From Thozetella sp. PMI_491 (taxonomy: Eukaryota > Ascomycota > Sordariomycetes > Chaetosphaeriales > Chaetosphaeriaceae): a stretch of DNA of 64,000 nucleotides. Every line of letters starts with the position of its first letter. Within the stretch, counting starts at the first letter, position 1. A program made the position numbers and the translations under genes. Positions 24,869 to 34,799 of the stretch are shown here, piece after piece. The stretch spans positions 1,288,906-1,352,905 of the forward strand of contig MU270024.1 in the NCBI GenBank assembly GCA_021432635.1, given 5' to 3'. Below the pieces are notes generated by a model. The model was not told where the DNA came from and searched no databases. It worked only from the letters and a program-made list of their open reading frames with translations.

Positions 24869-25161
24869 ATGCCTCGCTCCGGCTATGACACCAGCGGCAC
24901 CAAGGACACCAATGCCGACTCTTCGAGCTCGTCAGACTCCTCCAAGCGTAGCCCCTAGCAAGCAGGAGAGCAAAGACTACCGCACGGGTAAGCCACCAGG
25001 AAGAGGATGAAGGACACCACAGACTTACTCGTTTGCCAGGAGGGATAGCCGAACAACCCCAACAGGGCCATAAAATGGTGGCCAAATACCCCGAGGGCTC
25101 GGTTAACCCTAATTCACTCCACTCGGCCGATTTTTCCAGCTTTCCACGCAACGAAACCTAG
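24869..25161 (+). pseudogene. Small Ser-rich hypothetical protein, two exons, apparent +1 frameshift
   Basis: The frame from the ATG at 24869 reads MPRSGYDTSGTKDTN and then a Ser-rich run, but ends at TAG (24955-24957). One frame over, the sequence continues sensibly as KQESKDYRTG up to a GTAAGC donor at 24988. A 52-bp intron (24988-25039, CAG acceptor) leads into a protein-like exon, GGIAEQPQQGHKMVAKYPEG and onward, with stop at 25159-25161. The two halves abut, so an intron cannot bridge them. One extra base between about 24940 and 24965 would explain the break. I do not recognise a family. The protein would be about 80 residues, hydrophilic, with no signal peptide. Alternatives are a sequencing error or a genuinely shorter 29-residue peptide. 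Confidence 0.5.
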
Positions 25162-26467
25162 GCGGACATGGAGTTGTACATAATCATGGCTGTCGGATCA
25201 ACTGGACGGAGGAACAGCTATTTTACATAGAAATCGGAATTCCTTGTTTGGGACTAATCATACAAAATTGTGATAAATCAGATACATTAACTAAGTGATG
25301 CCGGTGCCCACGTAGCATTTCATGCTGCAATGTTTGACAATGATACTTTACATGCCCTCTCTAGCTACTGAAGCAGCTTGGAAATATCGCCCGCTAGGAA
25401 ATATGGAAGACTCCAGGCGATACCAAGAAGTGTATACCTAGGTGCTTGTCCCAGAGCCAGGAATCGAACAGCTCCATGGCGCTCATGGGGGCGCATAAGA
25501 CGGGGGTCTCGTCGATTAGATAGCCATGTCTTAGATTCTCTCGCACATTCAGCCTGCCGGACTAGTCACCGGACGCCGATCCTCGTCATTTTGTCTGCCC
25601 CGCCAGTACGTCTTGACGTCGAAAATGAATCCCATCTGAGATCGGGGGACCCTTCGGCTTAGGGCTTGGACTATGACGACATGGGCATCACGTCTACATG
25701 GAGATCAACAGGCTCTAGCACGAGTACAGGGACGCCGCGCCATGCGACGACAAGCATGTAATGAAACACTGTCGCCGTGGGCCTATAGGAAGAGTTTTTC
25801 GCCCACGCAGCGTGCATAAGCTCGAGCTCGCACGCCGCGTGGGCAGACGAACACGGTGCGGTCACAGTCACTTGTCGCCGCGTGGCAGAGACAACAAAAA
25901 CCGGCGCTGCTGACGAGCGGTCAAGCCACCCCGAGACTGCCAGTATTTTAACCAGCTGGGAGACATGGCGCCACCGGCCAGATAGCGGATACAGCCGAGA
26001 AAATTACCCGTTTGGCTGCGCAAGGGCATACAGCCGTGCTTTTATACCAGGCCGGCACATTAGGCTGAGAAATGCCGCAGCGTTACTGGACGCCTCATGG
26101 GAAAATGATATTCAAAAGTCCACCAAAGGTGTGTAGTTCGTGTTTTCCTGGTTTGTATGATTGGAGCGAGGTAGCATGCCACACTCTCTCCGCCAATCTG
26201 CTTTATGCTATCTACGCCCAGTCAAAACAAGCCCGTTTAGCTCCAGGTTAGGAATAAAATCAGGGAGGTTGGTGCCGTCGTCTACGGCCCGTTTATATTA
26301 CCTCGGAGAGGGTCTCTTCGAGACTGGCCCACACCCGTCTGTTATAGTCGGCTGGTCTTGGCAGCCCAGTTCAGATATATGACCTTGGTCCTTGTCTTTG
26401 CCACTACCACTTGCTGCCCATCGAGAGCACCCCATACAACCTAGAACCTACTGCGCACGAGAATATT
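25162..26467. other. Intergenic, no gene seen
   Basis: No protein family, RNA gene or repeat was recognised. Base composition is mixed. The right end is the promoter of the small membrane protein gene starting at 26468. Confidence 0.45.
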
Positions 26468-26858
26468 ATGGCATCCTTCATCATGACAAGAGAAGTTTTC
26501 TGCATGTGGGCGGCGACACTAGCCTGCCTATGCACTCTCGCTGGTGCGGCTCCAGCGTGGATCCCGCCGTTGGAAGCGACGGGTCCTGCACGCCTCCAAA
26601 AGGACCCAAACATGTTGCAAGGGAGACAATTTTGGGGACATCACGGCCCCTACCCTGACCCGAACTATCTCTCGCCGTAAGCGTGTACCCGTTCCAGCAC
26701 ACACACGCATCAGCTGGAGGTCCCGTTCTGACTTGCCCCGGTTCTCCAGCGGGGCCATCGCAGGGATCGTCATTGGCACCTTGGTGGGGGTGGGCATCCT
26801 CATTTTCCTCCTGTGCGGCGTCGCCAGGATAGGAAGACCAACTTACCGCTACAGCTGA
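26468..26858 (+). CDS. Small hypothetical protein with signal peptide and C-terminal TM helix
   Basis: Two exons: 26468-26676 and 26750-26858, giving 105 residues. The 73-bp intron has a GTAAGC donor, a CTGAC branch and a CAG acceptor. The joint restores SPGAIAGIVIGTLVG, a Gly-rich membrane helix spanning about 20 residues near the C-terminus, followed by a short basic tail (ARIGRPTYRYS). The N-terminus (MTREVFCMWAATLACLCTL) is a good signal peptide. The middle contains GRQFWGHHGPYPDP. This suggests a single-pass type I plasma-membrane or vacuolar protein. I do not recognise a family and assign no function. A second in-frame ATG at 26483 is an equally good start. Confidence 0.6.
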
Positions 26859-27503
26859 GAGCCTGCGCTGCAACGGGAAGAACGGAGTGCGCGCTGCGCT
26901 GGTTGCGTCGTGTGGAAAAACGGGGACTCCCCGGGCTAAGGCCCTGGGACTCCATCTTGGTGTTGCATGCTGGGATCCTGACCTTTGACGTAAAGTCTTG
27001 TTTGACACAAGCCGGCCGCTGAGCCGGCACAGGGGGGGCACGACCCCGGGGACCCGCGAGAACGACACCGGCAGTTGTTTCTTGATGTAGAAAAAGTAGC
27101 AGAGCAGATGCGTGTTAGCCCCTGCTATACGGACGCCGGTGCCCAATCAGCTGGGTTGCTTTGTGAGAAGTCCTTCTGCGAGGAACCCTGTTCTACCACT
27201 ATGTCGGACCTCAAGCTCAAAATCGCTCAGAGCTAAACCTAAATATTAGGAGTCTAGGACGAATAAACTTATACAAAGAGCCCATTCCTCACAGAGCTTG
27301 GTAAGATTAAAATCCTATCCTGTCGCAACCCAGCGAGGCGTGTCAGGAGCGGACAGAGTTAGAGCACCGAAGCAGGGTGCAGTTGTGCACATATATTCTT
27401 AACAAGGTTGGTTGTGACGCCTCTCGGCACCACATCACCACACATTCAGCGAGCGCAGTGCATGCAAGGGGTAGATCAATTGACTAGCCTAGCGTGTAAG
27501 CAG
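26859..27503. other. Intergenic, no gene seen
   Basis: 3' flank of two converging genes (the small membrane protein and the HET protein). No feature was recognised. Confidence 0.5.
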
Positions 27504-29940
27504 TTAAAGTATTTGCACTTTATCCTCGCTTGAGGAGAGCCATTGCGATAGGATAACTCCTGTTCCAACCCTGCGGTAGTGCGTACCTCCTATTTCTCCC
27601 AGCATCAATATACAGTTCCAAGGTCCAGTTAGTCCAATATCCCAAGACACACGTGCATAGTCTGCCCAACTTCCTGTTCCTTCAGAAACCTGAATACAAC
27701 TCCGGCAGTCCAGATTTTCCTTCTCGGCACAATCAAATCGTAACCAACCGACAATTGCCTCGTTCTCGTCTTTAAGGTAGCAATCTGTATCTTCATCGGC
27801 TGTGGCGTGACAATTTATCGAAATTCGTCTTAGCGGAGCCGTGAGAATGCATTGGTGATTAGTGAATTGAAATTCGATGTTCGTCGCCCAACTCAGGTAT
27901 TCATCGCCAAGGGTTCCGTATCTGATGCCTCCCGTATAGGCCATCCAAGACCACGATGGAGGCTTCACCATCTTGCCAGATGTTGGTTTGTCTGTGGGCC
28001 CAAAGCCAAAGATGGGTTCCATCCACTCGTTCCCAGAGCGCTGCCAGAGCAGACTAGCACCGAGGAAGTCCTTGACAATGCCGAATGCGCTTTGTGTTTT
28101 AAAGTATGTCGCTAGTCGAAACTCGAGTCCGCCCATAGCGACCGGCCTGTCCGTCTTTTGTGTGAGGCAAAGGGTCGAATATCTAGTAAATACATCTTTG
28201 AAAACAGCCCATTTGTCTTGCAAAGCTTCTGGTGATTCCGATTTCGGGAAGTGGGAGCTTCCTAGAATGGTAAGAGGTCTTCATGACCAAGTCAGTAAAT
28301 TCTCGTCCCAACCTCCAGGTTTTAAATTTTACATAGATATCCAGAAAGCAGGAGACTTTAAGGCGTACTTACCTCGCTCCCTTATTGCCGTTCTTAGACC
28401 AGATAGCCGACCCACACTCCCAATAGATCTGCTCTCCTGTAAAATGGATAGTTCGGCGAGATAAGGCTCGTTCTTGCAAAATCCATCCGCGACGACTGAG
28501 CTCTCCATTCTCCACGTCATCCTCAAAACTACCACACGTATCGACATCAGGAGAAATAGCAATAGTGCAGTAAGCCGAAGCAAACACCTCTTCCATTCTT
28601 CCACACTCCAAAGCCCAGTCGAGGCGACCATCTTGAATTATGCACAGCGAATCGATCCAGAGAAAGCGTACGCCCAGTTTTCTAGTGATGTAGACGGCGT
28701 GTTGATATACTTGAGGCAAGCCCTTAAGATCTATACCCCGGCGGCGATCATCCAAGTTAGCAGTTGTGCAGATAGGGGTGTCCAACTGCCAGCGATGCGA
28801 GAGTGCAATGTACATCCCCCAAGTCTCTCCATCCGTCACTCGGAGGCGGATCAAGTTTGCATCATCCTCATCACCAGTTCCAACGTCGATCACTCTTGTT
28901 GGCAGCTGACCAACATAAGAAGTGACATGTTTATGATACCCATCGCAAATTTGAAGCCACGCCTTACACAGTGACATATCGGCCTCGCTTCCTTTTTCCG
29001 GAGTGAGTTGGAATTCTTCTTGGTGGGATAGGGACGATTTCACCCCAGCAAAGACTATTGGCACTTCGGGAAAAGAATATTTTGCAGTGTCTCCTTCGAT
29101 CGAAAGACATAACGGTTTCGCAAAGATGTTTATCTCGCTGACCTCCGTCGAGTTGGTGGATCCGAAAGATGAAAGAACTCTCTTGTAAAAATTGCATGAT
29201 TTTGCTCTCTCGCACAGCTCGGACAAATTATCGCAAAGCTTCAGAGCCTGTTCCAGGAATAAGACCAATGGACTAGCTGGAAACTGCTCGCATAATTCGC
29301 AAGAGTGTGTCGAAGTGATGAAATCGGGTATGCGCATGGGTTTTGAAGAGTATGGGAGCGGCCGGCATTCCTGCAAGTTGCGCAGGTCGGCTGCTCTGGC
29401 AGCCGCTTCTGCCAGCAAGCCCCCGCTCCTAACTTGAGCCGATCTGACATCGTGGTAGTTTTTGTCTTCATCCGAAGCGTCGACGAAGAAAGGGATGCGA
29501 TTCCATTTTCCATGGATTCGCAAATCCAAGAAGCCGCTGCCGCTGTCCATGGCTTGCTCTATGGCATCCCATATCATTGATCCGGTCACCGTCAGGTTTC
29601 CTCTCTCATCCGGATTATCCGGACCATCTTGGTTCCTCAGATTATCTTTCTTTTCTGCATCGTCCGGATCCTTCTGGGTCTTGTCTTTTGGTTCAGCCCA
29701 GCCGCGCTCTCTCCATTCCCGATCTTGTTGGTCGTTCCTCATACGCCCTTTCTCTTTTCGCTTAGCCCAGCGGATGTAGGACCCTACTACCCAGTCCAGA
29801 TATGTATCTTTCGGGACATTTGAGACGTAGATGGTCAAATTCTCACCCGCAGCCGCGATTTCTTTAGACTCTTTTGATGCCATCATTGACGATTCTACTG
29901 ATTGCTGCCTTCCTGGCCGTTTATTCCAGGGACAGTCCAA
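27504..29940 (-). CDS. HET-domain heterokaryon-incompatibility-type protein
   Basis: Two exons: 29940-28373 and 28257-27504, giving 773 residues. HET domains trigger cell death in fungal non-self recognition. The first roughly 370 residues hold a charged segment (about 50-110) and a Cys-containing region of unknown fold. The HET domain starts with YIALSHRW at about residue 376, continues with FLWIDSLCIIQDG and ASAYCTIAIS, and ends with RGWILQERALSRRTIHF. The C-terminal part has the PPSWSWMAY motif common downstream of HET domains. The donor is a strong GTAAGT. The nearest TAG acceptor breaks the frame, so AAG at 28258-28260 was used, which is less usual. The gene is divergent from the AAA-like gene at 30488. 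Confidence 0.83.
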
Positions 29941-30487
29941 GTCATGCTACCACGAACGAGCTGCAGTTGTATTTAACGACTCTTCTTCAAACCTTAGTTC
30001 AGTAAGCAGCCACAATAGGCAGCAATGCTACACTTTCCGCACATCTTTTCCTACTCGAATCAACTGCATTAAGGCCTTTATTTCATAGGATGGCCTTGCA
30101 CGAGTAAGCAGCCACAATAGGCAGCATGCTACACTCTCCGCACATGTTTTAGGTTAGCCTTGCACGAATTACGTGCGGCCACGAAGTGAGTTCCTTGCAA
30201 TTAATTATGACATGTCACCTCAGAAGGTATGCTGAGTAGCACGGCATGATGTAGGCAACATGTTTGGTAAGAGGGAATCCTTATAATTAATCCACCAAGC
30301 TCAACTGCGCGGTTCCGGCGGCTCTCTTTAATGACGCCTACAAAAGGATATTCAGCGCTGCTCAAACCAACTCAGGCTGTCACTAAAGAGAAGAATATAA
30401 GCCGCATATTGTTGAGCAAAGCCCAGTGATAAGACCGACTCCGGCGCAACAAAAGCCCAAGTTTATGGTATTATTGCAATACATACT
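29941..30487. promoter_or_regulatory. Shared upstream region of divergent HET and AAA-like genes
   Basis: A 547-bp interval between two start codons pointing away from each other. It holds the direct repeats listed at 30001-30145. A repeated CCTTGCACGA phrase (about 30093 and 30158) extends the duplication. No specific regulator site is claimed. Confidence 0.55.
30001..30145. repeat. Imperfect direct repeat of about 43 bp, two copies
   Basis: Copy 1 at 30001-30044 and copy 2 at 30103-30145 both run from AGTAAGCAGCCACAATAGG to CCGCACAT. They differ by one single-base indel and one substitution. The offset is about 102 bp, inside the shared upstream region of the HET and AAA-like genes. Confidence 0.9.
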
Positions 30488-32105
30488 ATGAATCTAGTCA
30501 ACGTGCTTCGCACAGATGCGGCTGAAACAAATGAAATTGACAACAAATTCGAACCACCAGCGACTATTCATGGAGAAGTCATCAGTGTCCAGAGTCCGTA
30601 TCTAATTCGGGCATTGACCGAAAATATCTTAAACGGCTACCCTGGGATCTCTCATGAGACCTCGAAGCTGGAGTTCAGAGCACCATTTCAGCCTATCCTG
30701 CATAGATGGGGGGACCTGTTGAAGTTGATAATGAGGGATAATTTAGACGGCACGACAAAGGCACACATGGCTATCCTGCATCAGATTCTTGAACGTGAGC
30801 TGCTCGGCACAGTCACGGCATTTCAGCAGCACATTCTGAGCCGAGATATCACTTTCGACCATGCGTGGATGATATTTCAACCGGGATGCATCGTGGTGTC
30901 TTCAGCCGGGCCCGGTCTAGCCGCTTTCGAGTTAGAGAGGGCAGAATATACAGAGAATCAGCTCGGCAAATTCTTACGCCTCCACTGCGAATGTATAGAC
31001 TGGCATGGAGCCCAATATTGTCGCAGGATATCGAAGATTGATTTGTCCGAATTCGAGGGCACAAAAGAGATCAAGTCACTCCAAACGTTCCCGATAGAGT
31101 TTTCTGATGATAAGGAACAAATAAAGTCACAACTTGAGAAACAAGGGGAGGATTTTGAGTCTTTCAACTACCACCGGTTCAAGTGGTAAGTCTATACGCC
31201 TATAGCGTTCAGGTTTTTGGTTCCTTCGGGGGTAGCGGGTGGGAGGTAAAAGAGAAGTACTAATTTCAGACAGGTATTCAGGTTCCGCACGAGGGTGGGA
31301 TGATAGTGGTCGCAAACAAGAAATCCATCTCTCTGGGCATATTATCATCGATCCCAAGTCATTCGACCAATTCAGCCCATACTACTCCGGACAATGGAAG
31401 CAGCTGAGCCACAGAGACTATGACATGCTCATTACCAGCAGAGCGACTCAGGCAGCAATGAGAAAACTGAGAGTCAATGTTTCGGACGGCCCCGTCATAA
31501 CACTAAGTTCATTCCACCATACAATTTGTAGCACGAGGGTGCGCGGATACTCCATCAAGCTAAAAAGGTGGCTTGAATTTTGTGTCAGCGACATCACCGA
31601 AATTCCTCGAAATCCAAGCGCTATTGAGAACCTCCCCTTCTGGGAGAGCTTGGGGACCCTCATCTCCAACTTCGCTGAGGCACGGCCTAAGACGGAACAG
31701 GGCCTATGGACCTCGGATCAAATCGCGAATATTGATATGAGCATCCATATACTAGGACACGAAAGTGCGCTAAAGGGCGTAACCGCCGAGGCAGTAGCAG
31801 AGAGAATCGGTATACCACTACTCACAATCAGCCGTGACGACCTGGGCAGTACCATGCTCCAAACAGAGGTGCGCTTGTATGAACTATTGCAGCATGTTCA
31901 GCAGTGGCACACCCTTGTTGTCCTCGAGGGGCTCGATTTCTTGGCTGAGAAACGTTCAACCTACGACTACGGACTACACGATGTTCTTCATATCCTCGTG
32001 TATAATCTTAAGGACACATATAAAGGCCCATTCTTTATATCAACCAACCGGGAGGACGATGTATATAAAGCTCTTCTTATGGCCACAAGTAATTCAGATG
32101 AATAA
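30488..32105 (+). CDS. DUF7025/AAA-like protein with degraded Walker A and B (pseudo-ATPase)
   Basis: Two exons: 30488-31185 and 31274-32105, giving 509 residues. The 88-bp intron has a GTAAGT donor and a TACTAAT branch. The N-terminal half fits the DUF7025 region found before AAA domains in many fungal proteins (DHAWMIFQPG, then LRLHCECIDWHG, then LSEFEGTKEI). VRGYSIKLKRWLEF is the usual linker into AAA. In the AAA part the P-loop, normally GPPGVGKT, is GHESALKG at about 394-401. The Walker B acidic pair, normally LLDEAD, is VVLEGLD at about 448-454. The surrounding fold is kept (VTAEAVAERIGIPLLTISRDDLG and FFISTNRED). The protein stops soon after sensor 1, so the arginine finger and lid are missing. 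ATP hydrolysis is therefore unlikely. A possible continuation in another frame (32097-32262) is not convincing. Confidence 0.78.
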
Positions 32106-34063
32106 AGCCTACAAGGCTAAGTTTCAAAGAAAAGCAAGCCGTGCTGAAAAGCTTGTAAACGCGTTGAAAAATTATTGTATTGAAGAAGCTATAACTCTGG
32201 CCGTAAAACTACCAGATCTTGAGCGCTTAAACAGGTTTGTAGTTTGCACCTTGCGGGGAGATTAAGTGCAGGAAAAAGAAATACTGTTCTGAAATTTCCT
32301 GAAAAAGAACCCCTTTGAGACGATGACAGTATGTAGGGAATAAATCCCAAGCCTATTAACTGCTGAAGGAGTTGATCCTTAGTTGCTCGTCCAAGTATGC
32401 CTGAACAAACTCCTCCCCAGGTAGTGCGGTTACCGCCAGAAATCCAGCACCAAATTATCGATCCCCTCGATCCAAGGTCTGCTGCACTTGCAGCTAATTT
32501 ATGGTGGATATTATCTCCAACACAGCGAAGGCGAATGATGCATGCGAAGGTCTGGGGCAGCATCATTAGATCATACAAGATGGGACAAGGTTCTAGATAA
32601 TAGCCGCTTATATCGCGGTAAGTCGATCATCTAAGACTTTATTCTGCTTGGATCGGACCTTAATAGCATCTATTTTGCCCCAAACCGCGACAATATTTCG
32701 CGTCCTTTATCCCTCGTGTTGCTATGCCTATTCCACGATCAAAAACTACGTCATTTTTCTACCGCCATCAATTGTATCACATCAGCCCCTAATACAACGT
32801 CTATAAGACTTTCGTGGGCAATATCGTGTGCTACGGACAGCAAGCCAATCAGCTATAGTTGATAGGGCATCATTTGGATCCTTCTGTCGGTATCCTTGAG
32901 ATGGGAAGGGGCTAATTATAGTCTACTATGCTGTTTCCACCAGCCTCGGCTATCCCATAACGCAGACGGTGACAATTCGCCTTAGGCATGGGTTTCAGCT
33001 GAAGCCTGAGTCGAGGTGTCTCGCGAGAGTGTCGATAATGGTGCTTGCCTCAACATGCAACTGAAATGCGACTGATGCAGACGGTTGGGTCGGACGGTTC
33101 AATTAAGCACCCCCTCCCCCTGTGTCGATCTCGCGCAGTACGCAAAGTTATGCATATCGACCCATGTTGTAAATCGGGTTCCTACCTTAGCTAGGATGCA
33201 CCGAATCATGAAATCTCCACTAACCTGCATCCATTCCCCCAGTCTTTCCCGTGAACTCCCAAGATATTGCCTAGCAACGCCAGTTTGGGAAACTGGGTGC
33301 TGGTTAAGGTGAGTGCCACCAATGTTAGTATCCGCGTAGGCGGCCGGCGTGGAATGCTTACGGCGGATCACATCCTAACGTCTATCTCCGCGATAACTTT
33401 TCCACCCTAAATTCCTACAAGGGTAACGGTACGTAGAACCGAATCTTGATCTGAGACGAACCGGGTGCCTGGTAGAACCTTGCGAGGATAATGCAAACTC
33501 TCTGGCGCACCAGACCCCACACGCTTGGATGCAAGCTTTCCGCTTTTGGCCTTCAAGGCGAGGCTCCACAGACAGGATTGCGCGTAGAACTTCATAGCTT
33601 GTCGGAGGTGTGGCTGGGGCAGCGCTCGTAACGGCTTGGCGTGCGAGTGATATGTCTGGGGCTGCCCAACATTCGATCGTTTGTCGGAGGAAGACGAGAT
33701 GAAGAGAGACAACGGCGCTCGCGAACCCAACGCCCAAAGAGAGGCGCATCTGATCCTGACCGTGGTTATGCAGCAGTCCCGAGCGAAAGGGATTGCTCGG
33801 CAAAACAGTCCATTTTGCTCTCGAACCTGGTTTCAGCGTGTTGCATGTGGTCGCCACCCAGTATCGACATCAGACGAAATGGCCGATCGTCGAAGAGCAC
33901 GCCCTACGAGGATGCACAGGGCTGGAGCGAAGAATACCGATTAAACAGGTGCTGAGCCACCCTCTCGATGTTGCATTCTCTTGATGATTGCGTTTGTCTT
34001 TTCTTCTCTCACGGTGGTTAATGTGCTGTTTGATACAGCCATGCACTTGAGCGGCTGTTCAAA
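32106..34063. other. Mostly gene-free, with a possible F-box fragment
   Basis: Apart from the F-box-like fragment at 32397-32600, no coding sequence is supported. The interval has a mixed, partly decayed look. The right end is the promoter of the secreted protein gene at 34064. Confidence 0.4.
32397..32600 (+). pseudogene. Possible F-box-like N-terminal fragment
   Basis: A 67-residue frame reads VVRLPPEIQHQIIDPLDP near its start, then a helix-like Ala/Leu stretch and SPTQRRRMM. This resembles the opening of fungal F-box proteins (LPPEI..I...LD). No continuation exists: two stops follow immediately and the downstream sequence is unreadable. It is a short fragment or a chance likeness. Confidence 0.3.
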
Positions 34064-34799
34064 ATGTTTTCCGTAATGCGCCTCAGCTTGCTTGCGCTCG
34101 TCATCGGGCTACACATCACACTTTCCTTCGGCGCACCGCTCATTCTCCCCGATGCCCTCCAGCAAGGTTTACAGCGCCTCACGGCGCCGGTCTACGTCGG
34201 CCGCTCGCTCGACGAGAGACAGAACAACAAGGGCGGAAAGGGGCAAGCCGCGCAGCAAAAGGCGGTCCAGAACGCCGCCAACTCGTTCGCGGGTGACGTC
34301 GCCACCGTGTCGTCCTCTCTGAATGGCCTGGGCACCACGACCGACAAGAACAAGATCAAGCAGCTGGCCACGGCTGGATACAACGCCGAGCTCGACGAGG
34401 ATCAGCACCGCGCGGTGCTCTTCCAGGCCGCCGGCAGCAGCGCGAAGGCAGCCAACCAGAAGATTGTCGACAACACACCCATCGTCCTGAAGGGCCTCCA
34501 GTCGATTATGCAGAACCCGACGCAAGCCAATACGGCAAAGCAGCTTAACACTATCGAGACCGCGCGGTAAGTGTACCACCGCCGCCATAGTGACATGCAC
34601 GAGAGACACCTCCCGGAACAGGCAGCTGACCAAGTTTAGCAACGCGCAAATTCTCCCCAGCATCACGCAGCTGTCCAACAGTGCGTTCCAGGCGGCCGGG
34701 GTGCAAGCGACGGCGCAGAAGTTTGCGAGCACGTCGGGTGCGCAGAAGGCGAAGCAGCTCCAGGCCAGCACGAAGGCAACTGCTGGGAAGAGTAACTAG
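34064..34799 (+). CDS. Secreted Ala/Gln-rich hypothetical protein
   Basis: Two exons: 34064-34566 and 34622-34799, giving 226 residues. The 55-bp intron has a GTAAGT donor and a CAG acceptor and falls inside an Arg codon in ETARQLTKF. The N-terminus (MRLSLLALVIGLHITLSFGAP) is a clear signal peptide. A second in-frame ATG at 34076 removes only four residues. The mature part is helical-looking, rich in Ala, Gln, Asn, Lys and Ser, and nearly Cys-free, with phrases such as NAANSFAGDVATVSSSLN and SITQLSNSAFQAAG. I do not recognise the family. It could be a secreted effector-like or wall-associated protein, but nothing in the sequence decides this. Confidence 0.75.

Noticed and set aside
32097..32262. 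Possible continuation of the AAA-like protein in another frame
   Set aside because: The only frame bridge would be a 9-bp intron, and the sequence does not resemble the missing AAA C-terminal part.
33375..33857. A 160-residue minus-strand frame
   Set aside because: No domain, composition not protein-like along its length.
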